Assembly: GCF_014905175.1 (NCBI RefSeq)
Contig: NC_057793.1
Location: forward strand, 5,084,001-5,148,000
Reading direction: 5' to 3'
From: Aphidius gifuensis
Taxonomy: Eukaryota; Arthropoda; Insecta; Hymenoptera; Braconidae
Length of the DNA stretch: 64,000 bases
The notes under the pieces are model-generated. The model worked only from the letters and a program-made list of their open reading frames with translations, had not been told where the DNA came from and made no database searches. The translations under genes were made by a program, and so were the position numbers. This document shows positions 43,501-52,295 of this stretch, piece after piece. Positions within the stretch are counted from its first letter, which is position 1; each line of letters opens with the position of its first letter.

Positions 43501-46500
43501 AAGGACAGTTTAGAAAGTGGTATTATTCAGAATAATTTAACTAGGATCTTTGTTTGTCTTTGGTGCAAGTTTACTGGGAATTAAATTTTATCCAGGTGAA
43601 TACTACTACTGAATGTAAAAGCATGTTTTTACAGTTTTGAATAAAACACATAATAAGGGTCAGTCATAACACTTTGACAGACGTATTCCATTCAGAATCA
43701 CTCAAAGACAAGACTATTATGGCACATCCGCTTAGCTATCATGTCTCATTAAATACACACATGCATGTACATACACACAAACTAACCACAATCAAGATTA
43801 TACTTTGCTCTATGTATAACCATTGGTCAATGATTAAAATGAATGGAGAATTTATAACTGCGGGGTGAATAATTTCACTATTTTTTTTTGCCCCTTTTTT
43901 ATCTTGGCTTTATACCGAGGATCGATAAAATCATTGCATTAAACATAAGACTTTATATTGTGCCTTGTGTATTTTAAGCTCATCATTTTTGTACAATATC
44001 GCAAGGGAAATAAAATAAAGATAAAAAAGAAAAAAAATATAGATATATATTTTTTTCTCATCATTTTTTTTTTATACAATTTTTTTTAAGCGATCGTTAC
44101 ATATTTTTTTCCGCCGACTAGTTTGTATGCATACTTATATATATATACACAATCACACATTGTATAAGTGAGATGATTACGCAAGCGAAATTTAAATTCA
44201 GAAAAAATAAGGGTAGTATGCTATGTATTTACAGAACAAAAAAAATTACGCGTCAGAGACAGAAAGAAAGGGAGAAAAGGAAAAAAAATTACGATAAAAA
44301 ACTAAATGTAGCTCTTTAATTTTTTAATTAATTCTGTTGACTTCTCGTTCTTTTATATTTCTCTATAATTAAAAAAAGAAAAAATTAAAAAACGTCTATT
44401 TACTTTGTAATAGTGATAATTAGCAAAAAAAAAAAAATATATAAAATTAAAAAAGAAATATATTTTTTCTTCTTTCAGGTTGGCCAGACAAATGCAAGAC
44501 AGGAAAAAATAAAATCAGATTACTATGTGGGCAGTAGTAATTCAGCATACATGGATGATTATGAATTGCAGTTGGGTGAACTGAGTATTGAACTAAAACA
44601 ATCTCATTTTCAAAATGGCCAGTTGAATTTACGATGTATTGCACAAATACCAGGAATATATCGGAATGTCAGTGATACAAGTTATCTTGGAACAGGCCTC
44701 AGAGAACCAGTGCCAGAAAGAGGTAAAGTAAATGAAAATAAATTATTATTTTTTTATTTTTTTTTTTAATAAATGAAAATATAAATTTTATGATTTAAAA
44801 AAAAAAAAAAACAATTACAATGAAAATTTGATAATAACAAGATAGATGTCTGCATGTTACAAGTAAAATTGTCATGTTAAAATGGAGATTGCTTGAACAG
44901 TCTTAAGAAAGTGTTTTGGACGATGCCCACGGGCGACAGGAAAATACAGACAACCTGCCAAATTTAGAGTCTTGTTTCAAACTTGGCTGTGATGCTAGAA
45001 AACAAAGACGTATACTGGTAAAGACGTCAAGCTTTTGAATATAAAGAGAGATAGATAAAGAGACTAGAGAAGAAAAGGGAGAAAAAGGTTTTGGTAGTTA
45101 TCACAAAATTGGGATGAGGGTGAATGAGTTTGGAGACTGACTCAATGTTACGAAACTTTGCCACCTCGTAAACCACTTGCATAGATAGTTGTATATATAT
45201 ATGTATATATCATTTGGATAACGTAAGGTGTATTCCCTTACCAAGCTGGCTTCGTGAATTACCTAAATCCCGAATCACTAATCCTCTTTCTCTCCCATAG
45301 GTATACTAAAGTATTGAATAATCTCAAACTTTGTTATTTTACACTCAAACTTATGTTGATTATGAAATATACAAATTTAATAAAAAAAAAATTGATAAAA
45401 TATTCAAAAAAAAAAGGGGGGGGAAAAAATACTGTTAACAAATTCAATTTTATAATATATCTAAAGGTTTTATTTTTTTTTTTCAATTTAAAAAAGAAAA
45501 AAAAAATTATTAAATGTAAATATATATTATATATATATATGAATAGAGCTGTTGTGTTTTTGTTAAATATATTCATCAAATCCATAATATTTCCATTAAG
45601 ACCCAGACTGGGATTATATTCTCCCTTTTCTGTACTCTCGCGCATACAATATTTTACACACATATATATACGTATATTTTTCAAAGCATACATATCATCC
45701 CCAAGCTACATGCTCCCTTGTGAATTGAAAATTTTGCGCGACGCGAAGACTTTATATTCCATGTGTACGAGAAAATTTCACAATTTTCACTATACACAAC
45801 CAAGGTTAAAATGCTCTTGATGTAAAGGTTCATATACACCTATGCAATACTATATATGTATAATGTATATGGAATCCAATGAGAAAGCTGAGAAAGCTTA
45901 CTTTTGTAAAACCTTGTCTGTATTACGAGTTCTCGTTATCAAACCTTTGCATACCTGATTATTCAGGTCGCTTTAGTCTCATGTAAACTACACTTGGGCG
46001 TTCTTCTCAAAAAACTATGTACAGAATAAATTTATTCTTTACAACAAACTACCTTCAATATTACCTTTGGCAAACAAAAAAAAAAGAATTTCTCTCATCT
46101 TACATTATCTATCTCAACCATCAACTTAACAAACTAAAATCTATATATATATACAGTCATACGTTTATCGAAACTTCTTAGTTGGTTTGTAACAATGACA
46201 ATCAACTATAGTTGGTCCTGTGTGATCTACTATCATCACCACTGGGACTATCATTATCTTTTTTTTTTTTTTCATAATATATGTCTGTATAGAACTATCA
46301 AGTTTTACTAAAGATCAATAATGATAATGGGAAAACTCCCAAAGGTGTAAAGTATATTATAGCAAGCATCTTACTAGGCTCAAGACTTGGACATTTCACA
46401 TTTATACTTGAGGTCGATTCCTAATTTTAACATTAAATTGTTCAATTCCAATGGGAGCTCTTTCAGTTTCTTGCAATATTCCCAAATGTGTAATGTTAGC

Positions 46501-47242
46501 AATGTGCCAGTCTAATCATCTTGATATTTTAAATTGACACTTAAAAAAAAACAATTTACTTAGATAAAAATTGACTTGGAAAAATTGACATTAATGGTTA
46601 AACGATGGTACAGTAGCTCATACCTTTTTTGTATATCAATTTATGTATAAAAATATTATGTATATTTTATTTTTTTTTAACATACACCATCTGTTTGAAC
46701 AGTTGGTTTTTCATGTTGCTTCGGCCAACATGTCCCCCAGGCGAGAAAATATTGAAGATCGTTTTTCACTACCTGATATATCACCCGATTCTCTGTACAG
46801 TTTTCTACTCTCTTTGTCCCTCATGACACGATCTAACTGTATTTTCAATATTTTTTTTTTTTTTTTCACTTTACTCTCTTTTTTTACCCACGAAATATTT
46901 AAATCTTCAACTTGACGTACGATCCGATCAACTCTTATCGAAAAATCAATGAAATACGATATTTTTATTTTTTTTTTTATTGTCTTCTGTCTTTGTCAAT
47001 GTGTTTTATTCATTTTTTTTTTTCATTTCTTTGTGCTTTTACTATATTACAATTTTAACAGGATTTCATCAAGACTTTTTTTGTCTTCTTATACAAGATG
47101 TATGTCTCAAGTTTTATCATTTTTCAAGCATCGTCTTTTGTTTCTATCTGTTGCAGTTACGTTGGGAGGAAGAAGCTCTACCATCTACGGGAGTGTCTTA
47201 ACAATTTTCTGTCTCTGTGCACTGCAAATGCTTTTAAGATAG
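1484..47242 (+). CDS. beat: Beaten path (Beat) family Ig-domain protein, six coding exons, 287 aa, complete
   Basis: The coding sequence joins 1484-1535, 29410-29621, 30183-30318, 32033-32166, 44479-44722 and 47157-47242 (864 nt with stop). Every intron is GT-AG and the phases 1,0,1,0,1 fit at each junction. Seen in the protein: a hydrophobic signal peptide at about residues 1-18; Ig domain 1 with C44, W59 and C112; Ig domain 2 with C159 and C231; sequons at N24, N81, N109, N158 and N241; and a C-terminal hydrophobic stretch (about 272-286) behind a small-residue region (263-267), as in GPI-anchored proteins. Family knowledge: Beat proteins are neuronal surface or secreted proteins that bind Sidestep-family receptors and control axon fasciculation and targeting. 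The Ig2 start (ERSRYESGDILKANC), the run LKQSHFQNGQLNLRC and the motif EPVPERV support the call. Which Beat subgroup this is (I to VII) cannot be settled by eye; a group I-like member is my guess. The gene spans about 45.8 kb because of two very long introns. Confidence 0.92.
1536..13464 (+). other. Beat gene intron 1, first part
   Basis: Non-coding, dominated by poly(A)/poly(T) runs and AT filler. The only patch with less biased composition is about 3790-4010, which has a 60-codon plus-strand frame that I do not recognise. No RNA gene or complete mobile element is visible. Confidence 0.6.
13465..14545. repeat. Tandem array of about seven ~150-bp units
   Basis: A conserved block begins at about 13511, 13673, 13825, 13969, 14130, 14277 and 14438 (spacings 162, 152, 144, 161, 147 and 161). 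Each unit has gctagcacaactttttyaataatc, a region around atcggatctcgatgcaattg, then ttttgtgcgaattatgtg and a poly(T) stretch after gaaataaatttgaaa. Copies 1, 2 and 7 are closest to each other; copies 3, 4 and 6 are degraded. It lies in intron 1. Confidence 0.9.
14636..14652. repeat. Perfect GC-only hairpin next to the tandem array
   Basis: Seven bases, ggcgcgc, are followed by a 3-base loop and the exact inverted complement gcgcgcc. The stem is entirely G/C in a region that is otherwise very AT-rich, about 90 bases after the array at 13465-14545. A short stem-loop near one end is a known feature of Helitron-type elements. Confidence 0.85.
21666..21760. repeat. Nested inverted repeats in intron 1
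   Basis: An outer pair, gataactct and agagttatc, encloses an inner pair, cacttttg and caaaagtg, with a 10-base palindrome actgtacagt between the inner arms. Arm spacing is unequal (about 43 bases on the left and 4 on the right), so this is not a simple hairpin. Confidence 0.6.
24071..24089. repeat. ATT microsatellite
   Basis: About six consecutive ATT units in intron 1. Confidence 0.85.
26773..26790. repeat. AAT microsatellite
   Basis: Six consecutive AAT units in intron 1. Confidence 0.85.
29410..29621 (+). CDS. beat: Beat-family coding exon 2: N-terminal half of Ig domain 1
   Basis: This exon encodes residues 18-88. It follows a tttttctag acceptor and ends at a gtaagt donor in phase 0. 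It opens with a GVRCLRNVTLDVVP segment typical of the mature start of Beat proteins. It then carries the first Ig cysteine (C44, in ATLRCHY) and the core tryptophan (W59, in SLKWYRG), followed by the EFYRYSP strand. Sequons lie at N24 and N81. No stop interrupts the frame, and codon use is clearly coding compared with the poly(T)-rich sequence on either side. Confidence 0.95.
29622..30182 (+). other. Beat gene intron 2
   Basis: A 561-bp AT-rich intron with gtaagt donor and tttacag acceptor. Nothing else is visible in it. Confidence 0.9.
30183..30318 (+). CDS. beat: Beat-family coding exon 3: C-terminal half of Ig domain 1
   Basis: This exon encodes residues 89-133 and the first base of S134. 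The acceptor is ttgtttacag and the donor is gtaagt in phase 1. It holds the Ig F-strand motif SGNFSCEV with the second cysteine of domain 1 (C112) and a sequon at N109, then the final strand ending in KKITIV. It follows exon 2 after a 561-bp intron. Beat genes typically divide the first Ig domain between exons in this way. The internal frame stays open into intron 3, so the 3' end is set by the donor rather than by a stop. Confidence 0.94.
30319..32032 (+). other. Beat gene intron 3
   Basis: A 1,714-bp intron with gtaagt donor and tttttcag acceptor. Apart from short microsatellites and A/T runs I see no feature. The open frames on the minus strand here are not recognisable proteins. Confidence 0.88.
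32033..32166 (+). CDS. beat: Beat-family coding exon 4: first half of Ig domain 2
   Basis: This exon encodes residues 134-178. The acceptor is attgtttttcag and the donor is gtaagc in phase 0. It contains the ERSRYESGDILKANC segment with the first cysteine of Ig domain 2 (C159) and a sequon at N158, followed by PPSKPPVEFSFTLNNFP. The core tryptophan seen in most Ig domains is replaced here by F170 or F172; divergent second Ig domains are usual in the Beat family. The exon overlaps only spurious minus-strand frames. Confidence 0.94.
33887..33924 (+). repeat. Near-perfect 38-base palindrome
   Basis: The left half ctttagctgtgaacaaata faces the right half tatttgttcatggctaaag. The halves are exact inverted complements except at two adjacent positions. 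In a plus-strand transcript those two become G-U wobble pairs, so the RNA would form an unbroken stem; in the minus strand they would be A-C mismatches. There is essentially no loop. Confidence 0.85.
39700..39800 (+). promoter_or_regulatory. GC-richer island with initiator-like motif in intron 4
   Basis: The stretch has clearly higher GC than its surroundings and includes atcagtcggccgtctgtctc, an initiator-like TCAGTC. No convincing downstream promoter element follows. It could be an internal promoter or an enhancer of the Beat gene. The function is inferred only from composition and one short motif. Confidence 0.2.
44479..44722 (+). CDS. beat: Beat-family coding exon 5: second half of Ig domain 2 and stalk
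   Basis: This exon encodes residues 179-259 and the first base of V260. The acceptor is tcttctttcag and the donor is gtaaag in phase 1. Residues about 190-210 form a variable linker rich in S, Y and D. The strand LSIELKQSHFQNGQLNLRC then supplies the second cysteine of Ig domain 2 (C231), and a sequon lies at N241. It ends with the Beat-family motif GLREPVPER just before the membrane-proximal region. It is separated from exon 4 by a 12.3-kb intron. Confidence 0.94.
44723..47156 (+). other. Beat gene intron 5
   Basis: A 2,434-bp intron with gtaaag donor and gttgcag acceptor. A second potential acceptor (gaacag at 46697-46702) in the same phase is noted as a possible alternative last exon. The 188-codon frame at 45254-45820 is low in complexity and not supported as a gene. 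Confidence 0.8.
47157..47242 (+). CDS. beat: Beat-family coding exon 6: C-terminal GPI-anchor-like tail and stop
   Basis: This exon encodes the end of V260 through R287 and the TAG stop at 47240-47242. It follows a ctatctgttgcag acceptor and enters in phase 1, which matches exon 5. Joining them gives EPVPERVTLGG, the expected continuation of the family motif. A small polar stretch (G263-S267) is followed by about 15 hydrophobic residues to the end, as in a GPI-attachment signal, so I infer a membrane-anchored form. The exon is short and was chosen by splice phase, family motif and tail chemistry; this is the least certain junction of the gene. Confidence 0.82.
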
Positions 47243-47364
47243 TCATGGCACGTTTGAGTTCTCATGAAATAATATACAGCACAAAAGAAAAGTTGAAAAC
47301 TAGTCAAAAATATAATTTACAAAAATGACATTGCAAATGAACTGTTAATTTTCAGTTTAATAAA
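47243..47364 (+). other. Short 3' UTR of the Beat gene
   Basis: The span runs from the stop codon to the first polyadenylation hexamer. The end of the UTR is inferred from that signal only; longer forms using later AATAAA copies are possible. Confidence 0.45.
47359..47364 (+). terminator. Candidate polyadenylation signal AATAAA
   Basis: The canonical hexamer lies 117 bases after the stop codon and is followed by a T/G-rich stretch (tgtgattttattgtc) of the kind found downstream of cleavage sites. AATAAA is frequent by chance in this AT-rich DNA, so support is moderate. Confidence 0.45.
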
Positions 47365-50300
47365 ATTGGCTGATTATCCTTAATGAGCAATGTGATTTTA
47401 TTGTCAGCATTATTAAAAAAAAAAAATTTTTTTCAAAACAAAGCAAAAAAAATAAAAAACGGCATAATTAAAATAAAAATAAGTAATACAAAACTAACAA
47501 AAAAAAAAAAACGTTAATTTATGTAATTTTTTATATAAGTTTCATTGAAAATTAGATATAAGAATAAATTTTTTAGAAAATACAAATAAATATAAATAAA
47601 AGTATATATATTTTTGTTTCATTGCCTCTGTTAAATATTTAAAAATATAAATAACGATAAATAAAAAATACATACAAACACTTTCGTATCAATGGCAAAA
47701 TCAATTGTATTTTTTTTTATTGTCAATTTGTTTAAATGACAACTACATATAATCAGTATGAAAATTTTAATGATTATAGAAAATCCATTTGTTTAAAATT
47801 TTTTTTATCAATACTTGACAATGCAATATGTCAAATTGCACTTTTTTTTTTTATTTAAAAAAGTTTACCTAAACAAAAATGTATTTATTCAAAAAAAAAA
47901 AAAAAATTGTTCATACTGCTGAATTAAATGCCATTATAAAATATTAAAAACAAATTAAAATAAAAAGTAAAATTTGAATTTTCAAAAATCAAAAAAAATT
48001 CTTAAAATTTGCGTTATGTTTTTGTCATTTATAAATTTTCACCAAAGTGTATTTCATCGTTATTATATACTGTACATAGAAACGTTTAATCTTGGTCATA
48101 ATACGGCAATTTAAGGTTAATTAATAATAAGAATAAAAAAATAAATTTGAATTAAGTTTAAATGCAAGAAAAAAAATTATAATAAAATTACAAAAATAAA
48201 AAAACAAGTATAAAAAAATATCTTGTATGGACATTCCTGGGTGTTCCAGGCACTTTGTGTCTTTTGAAAAAAAAAACCATTAATTATACGTAGATATATT
48301 GTCCAGTAAATTCTGGCAAATGTATAAAAGCTCAGACGGGCCGTTGAGTGATAATACACCGTAATGTATGTGTGTGGGTGTGTGAGAGAGAGAGAGAAAA
48401 AAGAGCTTTTTTGAAGGAACAAAATTTACAAATAAAAAACAAAAACAAAAGTAATTAAAAAATCTAGACACAAGTGAAAAAAAAAAAAATACATAAAAAA
48501 TAATCTAATTGAAATAAAAAGTTCATATGATATTAACGCTAATGGGAAATGTGCACACATACTTATAAATATACACGCATTCACATTAGGACAGTCTGTG
48601 CTAAAATGAGAAACACGCGTTGAAAATATCCGAGTAAAACAAACTCTTCTACCACCAGCTGTGCAGCAAATTTTTCAAACTTTGTTTTTCTTTCATTTTT
48701 CTTTTCTTTTTTTTGGTTTATTTTTTTTTTACCAAATTGAAACCACTCAACGCCCCATCCACGTTCTTATTGGAATATTTGCACGTATAAACCACGTTGT
48801 TTGAAAATACGGTAATGCTGCCAGAGTTTCAAAGTCCGGAAGAAGCAGCCACATACACACATATATATATTTATATACACTTACATAGACAAATACAACA
48901 CTCAGGTGTACACCAAAGCGAGATTCAGTGAACATTTAAACTTTCTCGATGTGTCAGTTCCTTCAAACAACGCATATGTATATTTAAAAAAGTAAAAAAA
49001 AAAAAAAAAAGAAAAATACACTTACTAAGAAACTGCTACTTCTGTTATGTCAATATTTATTGTTGTGTATGAAAATAAAAATATCAAAATAAAAAATAAT
49101 AAATCTGTAATAATTGAATTTTCATTATTTTGTGTTATTTATTATTTTTCATTGAGTGAGATATGCATATCATTAGACACATGATGAAGTAAGTTTAATG
49201 TAATTTTGGGTAAAGGGATATTTCCAAGTGAGATTGAGTATTAACTGACTAGAATATATATATACAAAGCTGGTTGACACTGTGTAACTATTTACTTTGG
49301 TTATAGAGTAGCTGGATAGTCCAAAGGACTCTATACTGAAAATACTTTAGCTATGGTAAATTGTAACACACATGGATAAACACATTTGTGTACTTATACA
49401 TATACATGTAAAACTGATGGCCTGGAACTACATCTATTCACAAGACCTTCAAGCTGATAAATAAACTTTGTTTCCTGTGGCGTTTACCTGTCTACCACTA
49501 TTTCATAGCAACCATCAAACAGTAACCATATTCATTGGTTGTTTCATAATAGTATACCGAATGTATTTCACTGTGATTATATGGCTTCTCAAAGTATATA
49601 GATACTACATTAATAAAACATAAAATTTATAACGTGTGTCATCATCAAGTGCTTCCCTTGTAAATTGACTCTTATTTGTTGAAAACTCTATTGGCTTTCT
49701 ATTCAGTTTGTGATATGAAAGTAAACTAAACTTATTCCTTATTATTCTATTTCATATACACATTTTCTATTATAATGTATACTTGGAAAACCTCAAAATT
49801 TTTCAAGCGTTTAATTGCAATTAAAACAATATTTACTTTTGCATATGAACAATGATTCAAAATATATATATTACAACAGGAAAATTTATTGCGTATGTTT
49901 ACTTGTTCAAGTTGTACAAATATACAAAAACTTGATGGTAAATATCAAACAAATATTATTTTCCTGTGAGATATTAAATGAGATGATTTGTAAATATCCA
50001 ACATGTAGAAAAGAAAAATATATCATTTATGCGATATACAGAATTAAATTAGCTTTAAGAAAATATTTTAAAATATATATGAAAATTAAAAGTTAGTTTA
50101 AATTAAAATAATTGAAAAATAATTATTCTTTTTTTTTTTTTTTAAATCATAAAACAGTTCATTAAACATCACTTAGAAACAATCACAGTAATCAAACGTT
50201 TCACTGAGTTCTGAAGGCTCATTTAACGTAACCATTCAATCGAATTTTCCATTCACCCTGGAAGATATTTCACCAATTGAACTTGGGTCCGATTTTGCAA

Positions 50301-51595
50301 GAAATATAACACCTAAACTCACTCAAAGATTCGATTCGATTGACGTAAATGTCGTTGTGAAGTTTTACGCTCGTATTTTCGATGCTTGGCTTGGTTGGGG
50401 ATTCAAGCTTGTGCAGTTTCAATGAGAATAAGATATATGGCGTGAGAAAATGGCCCCGTAGTGTGAGAGTGAGTGAATGAGGTACAGATATAAACTTGAT
50501 ATATATATTCCCTCATACATTGGTTAGTATCACTGTAAAGTCTGCGAGATTCTAGCTTGGAAGGATTTTCTCAAGTATTGAATATTCCTATCCAAGTATC
50601 TGATTTATCCAAAAAAATTTACGTCATAATGGAGCGTCATTCAAAAAACAAATAAAACAAATAAAAGAGGATAAAATAAATAAATCGACGCTGTAATAAA
50701 TGTGAACGATAAGAAACTACTATCAGATTTGTTATCTTTTATTTTTGTTACTTTTCTTCTTAACAGTAATAGATGGTATGAATTTTAAAATGGTTTTCTG
50801 AATCTGTATAATTTAAATTAAAATAAAAAATAGGGAAAAGTAAAAAATTGCTTGGCAAATTGCTTATACCATATAACCTCATTTGTTTTTATACAAAAGT
50901 AATCAAGCGTTTTTCTTTTTTTTTTTTTTATTAATATATTTTTGTGTTAATCTCCATATATATTCGCCAAGTGTGTAACAAAGAGGTATCAGAGTTTATA
51001 TCTGAGCCACATGAATTGCATCAACAACCACCTTGTTTAAAAGCGTACTTATTTCTAAATCCTCACTGTATTCACAACGAACACTTATTGCCGAAACAAA
51101 CGCTTTCAACTCAGCTTTCCAACAATATATTTTATAGAATATACGATATTCTCTCAACAGCTTAGATTTTCTATGTTCGTTAGAGACAGGTCTATGAAGT
51201 GCAATTGCTTCTAAAATATATATAGATAGATAACATATAAAAGGGGATATATATTAAACTTTTAGAAAATTCACATGGCCAGAAAATTTCAGCAATTGTT
51301 GGAGATAATCCAGACATGGTTAGAGAACATTTTGCAATAAAATAGTAGTGACGTAATTTGCAACCTATCGTCGCCAGGTTGGAAATTATCGGAATAAAAT
51401 TATTTAAAGGAATATGAGAACAATAGAACCTTGAGCATTCTAACTCAGCTACATCTTTCCTTCTTTTTATAACCATCACTCTTAAAAAAACATCTTCTTT
51501 CCTCTAGTCCTCTATCATATGATTATTTTGCTTACAGAATACGGTATTTGGGCCAACAATACAGTGAGTCTAGTGTTGCTTTCTGATTTTTTTTT
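47365..51595. other. Downstream region without a supported gene
   Basis: AT-rich non-coding sequence with a TG/GA microsatellite at about 48367-48397 and a GC-richer patch at about 50180-50600. Open frames here are short and unrecognised. Confidence 0.55.
48367..48397. repeat. TG/GA compound microsatellite
   Basis: A run of TG units passes directly into GA units. Confidence 0.8.
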
Positions 51596-52142
51596 CTAGA
51601 CTTGCTGAGGTCCTACACAATTTAATAAAAAAAAAATAACGAGGATAGCTCAACTCTGCCATAGACAAAAAAATTAAAAACCCTTAAAATCCACTGCCTA
51701 CCCTCTTTTGACGGTTTCAAAAATTTCTATTTTTTTTTCTAGACTTGCTGGGGTCCTACACAATTTAATAAAAAAAAAATTACGAGGATAGCTCAACTCT
51801 GCCATAGACAAAAAAATTAAAAACACTTAAAATCATTGACAAAAAAATTAAAAACCCTTAAAATCCACTGCCTACCCTCTTTTGACGGTTTCAAAAATTC
51901 CCATTTTTTTTTCTAGACTTGCTGGGGTCCTACACAATTTAATAAAAAAAAAATTACGAGGATAGCTCAACTCTGCCATAGACAAAAAAATTAAAAACAC
52001 TTAAAATCATTGACAAAAAAATTAAAAACCCTTAAAATCCACTCCCTACCCTCTTTTGACGGTTTCAAAAATTTCTATTTTTTTTTCTAGACTTGCTGAG
52101 GTCCTACACAATTTAATAAAAAAAAAATTACGAGGATAGCTC
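51596..52142. repeat. Four-copy tandem array of 143/174-bp units
   Basis: Units begin with ctagacttgctgrggtcc at 51596, 51739, 51913 and 52087. The first unit is 143 bp. Units two and three are 174 bp because they carry a 31-base internal duplication around aaaaattaaaaacmcttaaa. The fourth is cut off after gaggatagctca at about 52142. Identity between copies is very high, which points to recent amplification. Confidence 0.93.
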
Positions 52143-52160
52143 ATTTCAAATTTTTGACGC

Positions 52161-52295
52161 TATTATCGCATTATCGTAATTATCGTGAGGAAATTCTCGT
52201 ATCGTCTCGCCATATCGTCACGATAAAAATTTGGATTATCGTATCGTCTATCGTGATTATCGTATCGTATCGTATCGTGATTATCGTCTATCGCG
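52161..52295. repeat. ATCGT-rich degenerate simple repeat
   Basis: The stretch contains many copies of atcgt/atcgtga variants (ttatcgt, gtatcgt, ctatcgt), directly after the truncated fourth unit of the preceding array. The close junction suggests that the array and this tail belong to one repetitive element. Confidence 0.85.

Larger units (their letters stand above)
32167..44478 (+). other. Beat gene intron 4
   Basis: A 12.3-kb intron with gtaagc donor and tctttcag acceptor. It holds GC-richer, less repetitive blocks at about 33370-33550, 36000-36800, 38390-38620, 39120-39440 and 39680-39940, which could be regulatory sequence, and a near-perfect palindrome at 33887-33924. No coding exon can be supported inside it. 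Confidence 0.75.

Noticed and set aside
45254..45820. 188-codon plus-strand open frame
   Set aside because: It is built of poly(A)/poly(T)-derived K, F, I and Y runs, lies inside intron 5 and has no recognisable domain.
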